A stretch of DNA of 37,236 nucleotides from Stenotrophomonas chelatiphaga (GTDB lineage Bacteria > Pseudomonadota > Gammaproteobacteria > Xanthomonadales > Xanthomonadaceae). The notes under the pieces are model-generated. The model was given only the letters and a program-made list of their open reading frames with translations. It did not search any database and had not been told where the DNA came from. The translations under genes and the position numbers were made by a program. Where the stretch lies: the NCBI RefSeq assembly GCF_001431535.1, contig NZ_LDJK01000029.1, positions 1-37,236 on the forward strand. The letters are read 5' to 3'. This document shows positions 27,832 through 37,236 of the stretch, piece after piece (positions within the stretch are counted from its first letter, which is position 1; every line of letters begins with the position of its first letter).

Positions 27832-27861
27832 GAGCATGCGCGGACCCATCCGCGCATGCTC
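27832..27861. other. Perfect 13-bp stem-loop after the first OmpW gene
   Basis: GAGCATGCGCGGA-CCCA-TCCGCGCATGCTC is a perfect dyad with a four-base loop, 14 bp past the stop. It has no U tract, so it may be a Rho-type end, an mRNA stabiliser or a protein site. It separates the two OmpW genes; the remaining 188 bp to 28049 hold an AT-rich patch (AAAAACTAATTTTTAACG, near 27942-27960) that may contain the promoter of the second. Confidence 0.6.
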
Positions 27862-28049
27862 ACGCCGGCTGCAGGTTCGTGAATATCGTGTCCGTGCTGA
27901 AGCCTTGTCCGCACTGCATCACCGCGAATCCGGCTGAACGGAAAAACTAATTTTTAACGATAGTCGAATGGGATTCATGTTTGAAGGCATACGTTGGCCT
28001 CGCCCCGGCTACCGGGGACCAAAAAACTAGAAACCCGAGGAGATTCCCC

Positions 28050-28703
28050 ATGCGCTCCATCCGTATCCTGAGCCTTTCCCTGCTGACCGCCGCTGCCTTC
28101 GCGCCGAGCGCCTTCGCGCAGGATTATTCGGCAACCGACAGCACCACCGATACCGCCTCGGGCAAGCACTTCGCCGTGGTCGGCGGCGTCGCCCTGCTGC
28201 AGCCGAAGAATGACCCGGTCGAAGGCATCCGCAAGTTCGATGGCGGCCCGGCGCCGACCCTGAGCCTGAGCTACTACATCAACGACAACTGGGCCGTTGA
28301 ACTGTGGGGCGCAGCCGACAAGTTCAACCACCGCGTGCGTGGCGTCGGCAACGAGCGCCTGGGCACCGTGGAACAGCAGCCGATCGCCCTGAGCGGCCAG
28401 TACCACTTCGGCCAGGCAGACAACGTCTTCCGTCCGTTCGTCGGCGTCGGTTACTACGAGTCGAACTTCAGCAATGAAGACCTGGTCGCGCCGGGTGTGA
28501 CCGAGCATATCGGTCTTGAAACCGCCAAGGGCGCCATCGGCACCGTCGGCGTGGACATGAACATCAACTCGACCTGGTTCGCCCGTGCCGACGCGCGCTA
28601 CATGCACGCCCGTCCGGAAGTGAAGGTTGGCGGCGAGGGCACCGGCGCAGATGCCAAGCTGGATCCGTGGACTGTCGGCTTCGGTATCGGCGCGCGCTTC
28701 TAA
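28050..28703 (+). CDS. OmpW-family outer-membrane protein (second of tandem pair)
   Basis: The 217-residue protein has a signal peptide (MRSIRILSLSLLTAAAFAPS, cut after AFA near residue 23) and OmpW-type strands: APTLSLSYYINDNWAVELWG, QPIALSGQYHFG, FRPFVGVGYYESNFS and the C-terminal GFGIGARF. A good ribosome site GAGGAGA precedes the ATG at 28050; the upstream in-frame start lacks one. It shares length, order of strands and many residues with 27224-27817, so the two arose by duplication. The 232-bp spacer suggests separate control. Confidence 0.93.
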   Translation: MRSIRILSLSLLTAAAFAPSAFAQDYSATDSTTDTASGKHFAVVGGVALLQPKNDPVEGIRKFDGGPAPTLSLSYYINDNWAVELWGAADKFNHRVRGVGNERLGTVEQQPIALSGQYHFGQADNVFRPFVGVGYYESNFSNEDLVAPGVTEHIGLETAKGAIGTVGVDMNINSTWFARADARYMHARPEVKVGGEGTGADAKLDPWTVGFGIGARF

Positions 28704-28731
28704 GCACGTCGCAAGCAGCATCGTTTCACTG

Positions 28732-28753
28732 GAACGGGCCCTTCGGGGCCCGT
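28732..28753 (+). terminator. Likely terminator with UUCG loop
   Basis: AACGGGCCC-TTCG-GGGCCCGTT is a perfect 9-bp stem capped by a stable UUCG tetraloop, 28 bp past the second OmpW gene. The tail CTCGTTG is only partly U-rich. Confidence 0.6.
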
Positions 28754-28862
28754 TCTCGTTGCGGCGCGCACGCGCAACCGTGCGCATGCCACATTTCCAC
28801 AAACCGCAGTGCGCTAGGCTCGGACACAGAGACGGCAGATGCCTGCCGGAGGGCGACCGCAG

Positions 28863-30368
28863 ATGCTCGACGTGCTGGTGGTAGGAGGCGGGATCAACGG
28901 AACCGGCATCGCCCGCGATGCAGCGGGCCGCGTCCTGACGGTCGCCTTGTGCGAACAGCACGACCTGGCTTCGCATACCTCCAGTGCCAGTTCCAAGCTC
29001 GTCCATGGTGGGCTGCGCTACCTCGAACACGGGCAGTTCGGCATGGTCCGCAAATCATTGCAGGAGCGCGCGGTGTTGATGCGGATCGCGCCGCACCTGG
29101 TGCAGCCGTTGCCCTTCGTGCTGCCGCACGAAGCGCACCTTCGACCCGCCTGGCTGATCCACCTGGGTCTGTGGCTGTACGACCATCTCGGCGGGCGCTC
29201 GCCGCAGCTGCCCCGCTCGCGATCGCTGCGGCTGCGCGGCCATCCGCTGGGGGCGCCGTTGCGCGAGGACCTGCGCCGTGGGTTCACCTACACCGACGCG
29301 CAGGCGCCGGATGCCCGGCTGGTGGTGGTCAATGCCATCGATGCCGCCGAACGTGGTGCCCACATATGGACGCGCACCGTCTGCGAGCAGGCATGGCGGC
29401 AGGCGGATGGCTGGTCGGTCGACCTGCGCGACCCGGATGGCACCCAGCGCAGCGTGCGTACGCGCATGCTGGTCAATGCGACCGGCGCCTGGGCACCACG
29501 GTTCGTCGAAAACATCAGCCTGACCCGCGGCGTGGCCCTGCGGCTGGTGCAGGGCAGCCACATCGTGGTGCCGGCGCTGTACGCGCATGACCATGCCTAC
29601 CTGCTGCAGCAACCCGATGGCCGCATCGTGTTCGCCCTACCCTTCGAAGACCACTACACCCTCATCGGCACCACCGACGTGGACTTCGAGGGTGATCCCG
29701 GCGCGGTGCACGTGGACGATGCACAGCGTGATTACCTGTGCGCGGCGGCCAATCGCAGCTTCCGCCAGCAGACCAGCCCGCGCGACATCGTGTGGGAGTT
29801 CAGCGGCGTGCGTGCGCTGCTTGACGATCCGGAAGCCGAGGCCAGCGCGGTGACCCGTGACTACCGGCTGGACCTGGATGCCGAGGGTGCGCCGCTGTTG
29901 AATGTCCTTGGCGGCAAACTGACCACCTATCGGCGCCTGGCCGAAGAGGCGGTTGACCTGCTGGCAGGCCACGCCGGGACGGCGGCACCCGCCTGGACGG
30001 CCACCGGCGCGCAGCTGCCCGGGGCCGAGCGCGGTACCCCGGCGCAGTGCGCGGCCTGGCTGGCAACGCAGTGGCCATGGCTGCCGCCGAAGCTCGCGGC
30101 GCGCTGGTCCCGTACCTATGGCGCGCGGGCCACGTTGATCCTCGGCCAGGCCGATTCGTTGGCCGCGCTTGGCACGCACTTCGGCGCCGATCTGTACGAA
30201 GCCGAAGTGCGCTATCTGTGCACGCACGAATGGGCGCGCCAGGCAGATGACGTGCTGTGGCGACGGACCCGGCTTGGCCTGGTGCTGGACGCCGCGCAGC
30301 AGCATCGGCTGGCCTGCTGGCTGGACACCCACGCATCCACCAGCGGCCGCGCTGTGGGCGCTCCCTGA
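28863..30368 (+). CDS. glpD: Aerobic glycerol-3-phosphate dehydrogenase
   Basis: GlpD oxidises sn-glycerol-3-phosphate to dihydroxyacetone phosphate and passes electrons to quinone at the inner membrane. The 501-residue flavoprotein has the FAD motif VVGGGINGTGIARDAAGR at the N-terminus, SSASSKLVHGGLRYLE, and the conserved NVLGGKLTTYRRLAE. Length is typical. The start at 28863 has GGAGGG nine bases upstream; the ATG at 28839 is in frame but lacks a site. It heads the glpD-glpF-glpK cluster; no glpR is in the window. Confidence 0.95.
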   Translation: MLDVLVVGGGINGTGIARDAAGRVLTVALCEQHDLASHTSSASSKLVHGGLRYLEHGQFGMVRKSLQERAVLMRIAPHLVQPLPFVLPHEAHLRPAWLIHLGLWLYDHLGGRSPQLPRSRSLRLRGHPLGAPLREDLRRGFTYTDAQAPDARLVVVNAIDAAERGAHIWTRTVCEQAWRQADGWSVDLRDPDGTQRSVRTRMLVNATGAWAPRFVENISLTRGVALRLVQGSHIVVPALYAHDHAYLLQQPDGRIVFALPFEDHYTLIGTTDVDFEGDPGAVHVDDAQRDYLCAAANRSFRQQTSPRDIVWEFSGVRALLDDPEAEASAVTRDYRLDLDAEGAPLLNVLGGKLTTYRRLAEEAVDLLAGHAGTAAPAWTATGAQLPGAERGTPAQCAAWLATQWPWLPPKLAARWSRTYGARATLILGQADSLAALGTHFGADLYEAEVRYLCTHEWARQADDVLWRRTRLGLVLDAAQQHRLACWLDTHASTSGRAVGAP

Positions 30369-30379
30369 TCGCACGATGA

Positions 30380-32773
<2,394 letters not shown>

Positions 32774-32783
32774 ATCCCGACAG

Positions 32784-32802
32784 CGCCGGGTCGTGCCCGG
32801 CG
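32784..32802. repeat. REP-like hairpin between glpK and metQ
   Basis: CGCCGGG-TCGTG-CCCGGCG forms a 7-bp stem in the 39-bp gap between convergent genes. With flanks CAG before it, the unit resembles the GTAGCGCCGGG type of REP with a changed head. Confidence 0.45.
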
Positions 32803-32812
32803 AACCGCTGGA

Positions 32813-33607
32813 TCAGAACGCAGGCAGCACCGCGCCCTTGTACTTCTGCGCGATGAATTCCTTCACCTGCGGGCTGGTCAACGCCTGGGCCAGCTTCTGC
32901 ACGCGCGGGTCGTCCTTGTTGTCCGGACGCGCCACCAGGAAGTTCACGTACGGCGAGTCCTTGCTTTCGATCGCCAGCGCATCCTGGGTCGGGTTCAGGC
33001 CGGCATCCAGCGCGTAGTTGGTGTTGATCAGCGCCAGGTCGACCTGGTCCAGCACGCGCGGCAGCATCGCCGAATCCAGCTCGCGGAACTTCAGGTTCTT
33101 CGGGTTGGCGATGATGTCGCGCTGGGTGGCCAGCGCGTTCTTCGGATCCTGCAACTGGATGACCCCGGCGTTGTGCAGCAGGATCAGCGCGCGGCTGTTG
33201 TTGCTGGGATCGTTGGGGATCACCACGTCGGCGCCTTCGCGCAGTTCGTCCAGCGACTTGACCTTGCGCGAGTACGCACCGAAGGGCTCGATGTGCACGC
33301 CGGCCACGGTCACCAGGTCGGACTTGCGGTCGCGGTTGTACGCATCCAGGTAGGGCTCGGTCTGGAAGTAATTGACGTCGACCTGCTTCTGCACCAGCTG
33401 GTCGTTGGGCTGCACGTAGTCATTGAACACGCGCACGTCCAGGTCCACGCCCTGCTCCTTCAGCATCGGCTTGACCACCTCGAGGATCTCGGCATGCGGC
33501 ACCGCCGTGGCGGCCACGATCAGCTTCTGCGAGGGTTCGCCGGAGCTGCCACAGGCGGCCAGGGCCACGGCAGCGAACAAGGACAACAGCAGGGACTTCT
33601 TCATCAT
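32813..33607 (-). CDS. metQ: Methionine ABC transporter substrate-binding lipoprotein
   Basis: The 264-residue protein is a lipoprotein (signal peptide MMKKSLLLSLFAAVALAAC, lipobox LAAC with Cys19) of the NLPA/MetQ family. It has the conserved ATAVPHAEILEVVKPML, VNYFQTEPYLDAYN, VIPNDPSNNSRALILL and LALINTNYALDAGL. It would capture methionine at the outer face of the inner membrane. The usual partners metN and metI are not beside it; instead it follows a WYL regulator by 22 bp. No clear Shine-Dalgarno is seen. MetNI may lie elsewhere, or it may bind another ligand. Confidence 0.9.
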   Translation of the reverse strand: MMKKSLLLSLFAAVALAACGSSGEPSQKLIVAATAVPHAEILEVVKPMLKEQGVDLDVRVFNDYVQPNDQLVQKQVDVNYFQTEPYLDAYNRDRKSDLVTVAGVHIEPFGAYSRKVKSLDELREGADVVIPNDPSNNSRALILLHNAGVIQLQDPKNALATQRDIIANPKNLKFRELDSAMLPRVLDQVDLALINTNYALDAGLNPTQDALAIESKDSPYVNFLVARPDNKDDPRVQKLAQALTSPQVKEFIAQKYKGAVLPAF

Positions 33608-33629
33608 GGGAGGGTCTCGGGGGAGAGGG

Positions 33630-34595
33630 TCATTCGTAGTTGCTGAGCGCCAGCGCCAGCAGGCTCTTGGCCTGTTCGCGCAGCATCACCGGTTCGATGA
33701 TCTCGGCATCGGAACCGTAATGCAGCACATCCATCAGCAGTTCGCGGGAAACACTGTAGGGCACCTTCAGTTCATAGCGCCCATCGGCCAGGTAGCGGCC
33801 CTGCTGGTTGGCGTGCCAGTGTTCATCGGCCACCCAACGGGCGGCCTTGGCACTGAACAGGATCGTCGCCCAGCCCTTGGGCGCACCGGAGAAGATGCCA
33901 TAGCTGGCGCCCAGCTGTGCGTCCAGCACGTTGTCATCGACGTCGGTGGCCGGTGCGTCGACCACGCGGGCCTTGTTGATGCGGTCCACGGCAAAGCTGC
34001 GCAGGGCATCACGGTCGTGGTCCCAGGCATCCAGGTACCAGTTGTCCCGGTAGTGGGTCAGGCGCTGCGGCGACACCGTGCGGCGGGTCGCCTCGTCGGT
34101 GGACCGCGCGCGATATTCGAACGCCAGCTGGCGCCGCTCCAGCACCGCCGAGGCCACGCTGCGGAAACTGCCCTCGTCGAACTTGCGCACCCGGTGCGGG
34201 ATCACCCGGACCCGGTCCACCGGCCAGCTGGAAACACCGGCCTGGGCCGCCAGCAGGCCTTCGATGCGCTGCTGCAGCGGGGCCAGCACCGAGGACAGCA
34301 CGCCCCCGCCGGTGCGTGCGAGCAGGTGCTGCGAGGCCAGCAGCGCGTGCAGTTCTTCCGAACTCAGCCACAGTCCGGGCAGCTCGAAGCGATCGCTTTC
34401 ATCGGCCATGTAGCGGAAACCCGCCTCGCCATCGCCTTCGATCGGCGCCATCAGCGCATCACGCAGGAAGGCCAGGTCCCGGTAGACCGTGGCGCGGGAA
34501 CAGCCAAGCTTGTCCTGCAGCGTCGCTACCGTGACCGGATAGCGGGCAGACTTGAGCAGACGATGCAGGGCAGTGATGCGTTCGTATCGGTCCAT
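33630..34595 (-). CDS. WYL-domain transcriptional regulator (YafY-like)
   Basis: The 321-residue protein has an N-terminal winged helix (about 1-55, RYPVTVATLQDKLGCSRATVYRDLAFLR), a WYL domain with the exact motif NWYLDAWDHDRDALRSFAVDRI (about 195-216), and a C-terminal WCX-type extension. WYL regulators often sense small ligands or nucleic acid and commonly repress neighbouring genes. The start is at 34595; the long upstream frame runs into the divergent lipoprotein gene and was rejected. It sits 22 bp before metQ on the same strand and is divergent from 34679, so either could be its target. Confidence 0.88.
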   Translation of the reverse strand: MDRYERITALHRLLKSARYPVTVATLQDKLGCSRATVYRDLAFLRDALMAPIEGDGEAGFRYMADESDRFELPGLWLSSEELHALLASQHLLARTGGGVLSSVLAPLQQRIEGLLAAQAGVSSWPVDRVRVIPHRVRKFDEGSFRSVASAVLERRQLAFEYRARSTDEATRRTVSPQRLTHYRDNWYLDAWDHDRDALRSFAVDRINKARVVDAPATDVDDNVLDAQLGASYGIFSGAPKGWATILFSAKAARWVADEHWHANQQGRYLADGRYELKVPYSVSRELLMDVLHYGSDAEIIEPVMLREQAKSLLALALSNYE

Positions 34596-34602
34596 GACCC
34601 CG

Positions 34603-34608
34603 ATTATG
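34603..34608 (-). promoter_or_regulatory. Candidate -10 box for the WYL gene; leaderless layout
   Basis: CATAAT ends 7 nt before the ATG, so a transcript from it would start at or next to the start codon. No Shine-Dalgarno is present before the ATG. The -35 is weak. Confidence 0.35.
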
Positions 34609-34678
34609 TCCGACTCGTGGCCATTGTGGCGGCCATGATCGGCTATCGTGTCGATCCCCACGCCACGGCCTGCCCCGC

Positions 34679-35350
34679 ATGCGCCTGCTTCCCTGCTTCC
34701 CCCTGGCCCTGGCTGCGCTGCTGGCGGGCTGCGAACAGCCCACCCCGCCACCGGCCAGCGTGCCATTGGCCGATGCACAGCACCCGGCGGCGGCGCCGGC
34801 GGCAGACCCGGCGGCGGCCGTGCTGGAGGCCAGCCGACGTTTCGCCGGCCTGCGCAGCTTCCACGCCGAGATGACACTGCACGGTGCACAGGCCGGCCAG
34901 GTCGTCCGCAGCGGGATGGACTTCGTGGCCCCGGACCGCTATCGGCTGGATACACCGGCCGGCGTGCAGACGATCATCGGCGACACCTTCTTCCTGCAGG
35001 CAGAGGGCCGCATGCAGCAGGTGCCGCTGCCGGCCGGCACGCTGGAACAATGGCGCAGCCCGCTGCCGTCCGAAGCGAGCCTGCAGGACCTGCGGGTGGA
35101 CGATCGTGGGCCGGCCGACATCGACGGCACGGCCACCCGCGTGTATCGGATAGACGGGCCGGCCGGCAGTGGCGAGACGCTGCAGTACTGGATCGGCGGC
35201 GACGGTCTGCCGCGGCAGATCCAGCGCGATGGCTTCAACAAGCAGCAGCCCTACCGGATCACGCTGCGGTATTCGCGTTTGAATGATCCAACGATGCAGG
35301 TTCCGCCACCCGGAGACGCCATTCCCTCTGTGCTGAATGGGGATTTGTAG
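34679..35350 (+). CDS. Predicted lipoprotein with LolA-like fold
   Basis: The 223-residue protein has a lipoprotein signal (MRLLPCFPLALAALLAGC, lipobox LAGC with Cys18), a Pro/Ala-rich linker (about 20-45), and a soluble domain of about 175 residues. The domain contains FAGLRSFHAEMTLHG, GMDFVAPDRYRLDTPAGVQTI and LQYWIGGDGLPRQIQRDG. The pattern of an amphipathic helix then antiparallel strands ending in a lipid-cavity-like sheet recalls LolA/LppX-type proteins; that is a fold-style guess. No specific function is assigned. It is divergent from the WYL regulator. Confidence 0.6.
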   Translation: MRLLPCFPLALAALLAGCEQPTPPPASVPLADAQHPAAAPAADPAAAVLEASRRFAGLRSFHAEMTLHGAQAGQVVRSGMDFVAPDRYRLDTPAGVQTIIGDTFFLQAEGRMQQVPLPAGTLEQWRSPLPSEASLQDLRVDDRGPADIDGTATRVYRIDGPAGSGETLQYWIGGDGLPRQIQRDGFNKQQPYRITLRYSRLNDPTMQVPPPGDAIPSVLNGDL

Positions 35351-35451
35351 AAACGCTGACTGAAGCGGGGCGCCATCCGCGGTCGAGGCGACGAGGGGTT
35401 AACGCTATCATCACGCACTGCGTTCGATCCCCGCCCCCCGGAGAATTCCTG

Positions 35452-36228
35452 ATGTCCCTGCGTGTTTCCCTGCTGGTTCCGTTGTTGCTGGCCGCTCCTG
35501 CGGCATTCGCCCAGGACCCCGCCGAACTGGCGGCGATGACCTCTCCCTGGAGTGGCAGCGGCGGTGAACTGGGTTTTGCGTCGGCACGCGGCAACAGCAC
35601 CACCGAGAGCGCCAACGGTCGCCTGCGCCTGCGCTACACCGATGACGACTGGGTGCACAGCATGGACCTGTTCGGCCTGCGTTCGCGTTCGGAATCCATC
35701 CAGACCAACGACGACGGCACCGAAAGCAAGGTCAGCAACACCACCGCCAACCGCTACACCGGCAGCGCCGGCAGCGCGTTGCAGCTGGGTGAGCACCGCC
35801 AGATCACCGCCACGGTCCGTTACGAGCGCGATGATTTCGCCACGTATGATCGCCAGAGCTCGTTCGGTCTCGGTTACGGTACCCGGCTGTGGGGCAATGA
35901 CCGCTTCTCGCTGGATGCGCAGATCGGCCCCGGTGTGCGCCGCACCCACAGCACCGAAGACGATGAAACCCGTACCGGCCTGATCGGTCGTGGCTTCTTC
36001 GACATCAAGTATTCGCTGACCCCCAACACCGACCTGGTCAATACGCTGCTGGTCGAATCCGGTTCGTACAACACCTTCGCGCAGAACGATTTCGGCGTGT
36101 CGGTGAGCATGAACGAACATCTCGCGCTGAAGGCGGCCTGGCAGGCGCGCCACAACAGCGACGTGGCCGACGACAAGCAGAAGACCGACACGCTGACCAC
36201 CATGAACGTGGTCTACAAGTTCAAGTAA
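35452..36228 (+). CDS. DUF481-family outer-membrane protein (YdiY-like)
   Basis: The 258-residue protein has a signal peptide (MSLRVSLLVPLLLAAPAAFA, cut near residue 20) and a beta-barrel pattern typical of DUF481: GGELGFASARGNSTTESANGRL, FGLRSRSES, GSALQLGEHRQITATVRYER and the closing LTTMNVVYKFK. DUF481 members include proteins described as salt-induced; the function is not established. The ATG follows GGAG. It ends 45 bp before the end of hemC. Confidence 0.85.
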   Translation: MSLRVSLLVPLLLAAPAAFAQDPAELAAMTSPWSGSGGELGFASARGNSTTESANGRLRLRYTDDDWVHSMDLFGLRSRSESIQTNDDGTESKVSNTTANRYTGSAGSALQLGEHRQITATVRYERDDFATYDRQSSFGLGYGTRLWGNDRFSLDAQIGPGVRRTHSTEDDETRTGLIGRGFFDIKYSLTPNTDLVNTLLVESGSYNTFAQNDFGVSVSMNEHLALKAAWQARHNSDVADDKQKTDTLTTMNVVYKFK

Positions 36229-36237
36229 GCCGCGGCA

Positions 36238-36258
36238 GTGCCGGCCCCCGGCCGGCAC
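36238..36258. repeat. REP-like hairpin between convergent genes
   Basis: GTGCCGGCC-CCC-GGCCGGCAC is a perfect 9-bp stem between the DUF481 gene and hemC. The unit with its flank (GCAGTGCCGGCC) is close to a GTAGTGCCGGCC form of the REP family. Confidence 0.5.
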
Positions 36259-36273
36259 GCGCCAGGGCGCCCT

Positions 36274-37185
36274 TCAGACCGCCAGCAGGGCGCCCGCGCC
36301 CCCATCGAGCAGCAACTGCGCCACGGTCCTGCCCAGCGCCTCGGGATCACGGCCGGGGCCCACGGCTTCGGCACGCACCGCACTGCCATCGGCCACGCCG
36401 CCCACCAGCCCCTGCAGGTGCAGGTCCTCGCCCTGCCACAGCGCGATCGCCGCCACCGGTACATGGCAGCTGCCATGCAACGTGCGATTCATGGCACGCT
36501 CGGCCTCCACGCAGCTGCGGGTGCGCGCGTCGTCCAGCGCGGCGAACAAGCGCAGCAGCTCCGCATTGCCGCCATCGCATTCCACCGCAACCGCCCCCTG
36601 CGCCGGTGCCGGCAGCCAGTGCGGCGGCTGCAGGCGTGCGACGATGCGCTGTCCCAGTCCCAGCCGCTCCAGTCCCGCCACGGCGAGCACGATGGCGTCG
36701 TAGCCACCGTTGTCCAGCTTGGCCAGGCGGGTATTGACGTTGCCACGCAGGTCCAGCAGTTCCAGGTCCGGGCGCAGCGCGCGCAACTGGGCCTGGCGAC
36801 GCAGCGACGAGGTGCCTACGCGTGCACCCAGCGGCAGCGCGTCCAGCGAGGCGTACAGATTGGAAACGAAGCCGTCGGCGGGATCGTGGCGCGGCAGGAT
36901 CGCCGGCAGCACGAACGGCGCGTCCAGTTCCATCGGCACGTCCTTCAGCGAATGCACCGCGCAGTCCGCTTCGCCGCGCAGCATCGCCAGCTCCAGTTCC
37001 TTCAGGAACAGGCCCTTGCCGCCGATGGCAGCCAGCGAGCGGTCCAGCACTTCGTCGCCGCGGGTGCTCATCGGTATCAGTTCGACATGCAGGCCGGGGT
37101 GGGCGTGGCGAAGTCGATCAGCGACGTATTCGCTCTGCCAGAGGGCGAGCGGGCTCTTGCGGGTGGCGATGCGCAGGGTATCCAT
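36274..37185 (-). CDS. hemC: Porphobilinogen deaminase (hydroxymethylbilane synthase)
   Basis: HemC joins four porphobilinogens into hydroxymethylbilane in haem and sirohaem synthesis. The 303-residue protein has the usual length, with Cys240 ([10 protein letters not shown]) holding the dipyrromethane cofactor and the catalytic Asp82 in [20 protein letters not shown] and [11 protein letters not shown] are the conserved substrate-binding parts. The start at 37185 ([11 protein letters not shown]) fits the family; an ATG at 37203 adds six residues. Neither has a Shine-Dalgarno. Confidence 0.96.
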   Translation of the reverse strand: MDTLRIATRKSPLALWQSEYVADRLRHAHPGLHVELIPMSTRGDEVLDRSLAAIGGKGLFLKELELAMLRGEADCAVHSLKDVPMELDAPFVLPAILPRHDPADGFVSNLYASLDALPLGARVGTSSLRRQAQLRALRPDLELLDLRGNVNTRLAKLDNGGYDAIVLAVAGLERLGLGQRIVARLQPPHWLPAPAQGAVAVECDGGNAELLRLFAALDDARTRSCVEAERAMNRTLHGSCHVPVAAIALWQGEDLHLQGLVGGVADGSAVRAEAVGPGRDPEALGRTVAQLLLDGGAGALLAV

Positions 37186-37191
37186 GCGGTC

Positions 37192-37197
37192 ATTATC
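37192..37197 (-). promoter_or_regulatory. Candidate -10 box for hemC; leaderless layout
   Basis: GATAAT on the minus strand ends 6 nt before the ATG at 37185. If used, the transcript would start near the start codon, which suits the absence of a ribosome site. The -35 (GTTCGC near 37220-37215) is weak. Confidence 0.3.
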
Positions 37198-37236
37198 GCG
37201 CATCGGGATAGGGGGCGAACGGGTGGAACCCCCTCG

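Overview
The window is high-GC bacterial chromosome, most likely from Stenotrophomonas (family Xanthomonadaceae, gammaproteobacteria). This rests on the gene order (atp operon, then glmU and glmS, on one strand), the style of the proteins, and hairpins of the GTAG-headed REP type (SMAG-like, consensus near GTAGCGCCGAGC-CAT-GCTCGGCG) known from Stenotrophomonas maltophilia. The genus is inferred; I could not run a search. No tRNA, rRNA, CRISPR array, prophage or insertion sequence was seen.

Layout. 31-1869 (-): glmS. 2074-9445 (+): a six-gene block of membrane-fusion protein, ABC ATPase, two FtsX/MacB-type permeases, an NtrC-type sigma-54 activator and a histidine kinase. It is preceded by a near-perfect -24/-12 promoter, an IHF-like site and a nested inverted-repeat array. 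9491-10858 (-): glmU. 10941-13655: a GtrA-like flippase (+) facing a large YfhO-like membrane protein (-). 14140-21336 (-): the complete ATP synthase operon atpIBEFHAGDC with a clear promoter and a downstream terminator. 21774-22592 (+): an outer-membrane beta-barrel protein, preceded by a possible small RNA or attenuator. 22686-26326 (-): aceF and lpdA of the pyruvate dehydrogenase complex. 26529-27074 (-): a DNA-deoxyinosine/uracil glycosylase. 27224-28703 (+): two OmpW-family porins in tandem. 28863-32773 (+): glpD-glpF-glpK for glycerol use. 32813-34595 (-): metQ and a WYL regulator. 34679-36228 (+): a lipoprotein and a DUF481 outer-membrane protein. 36274-37185 (-): hemC.

Most of the window is core metabolism: energy (ATP synthase, pyruvate dehydrogenase), UDP-GlcNAc supply (GlmS, GlmU), glycerol catabolism and haem synthesis. 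The accessory content is envelope-related.

The most interesting part is 1946-9445. It looks like a self-contained envelope-stress or efflux module. A kinase with two membrane helices and almost no periplasmic loop would phosphorylate a sigma-54 activator. The activator would bind the dyad array about 80 bp upstream of a sigma-54 promoter and switch on the transporter and its own genes. The logic resembles Bce-type peptide-sensing modules of Firmicutes, but with sigma-54 parts and a periplasmic adaptor. Other points of note: REP-like hairpins at all five tail-to-tail gene junctions, a shared 9-mer in the glmS and glmU promoters, and an 83-bp exact repeat between the two lipoyl domains of aceF.
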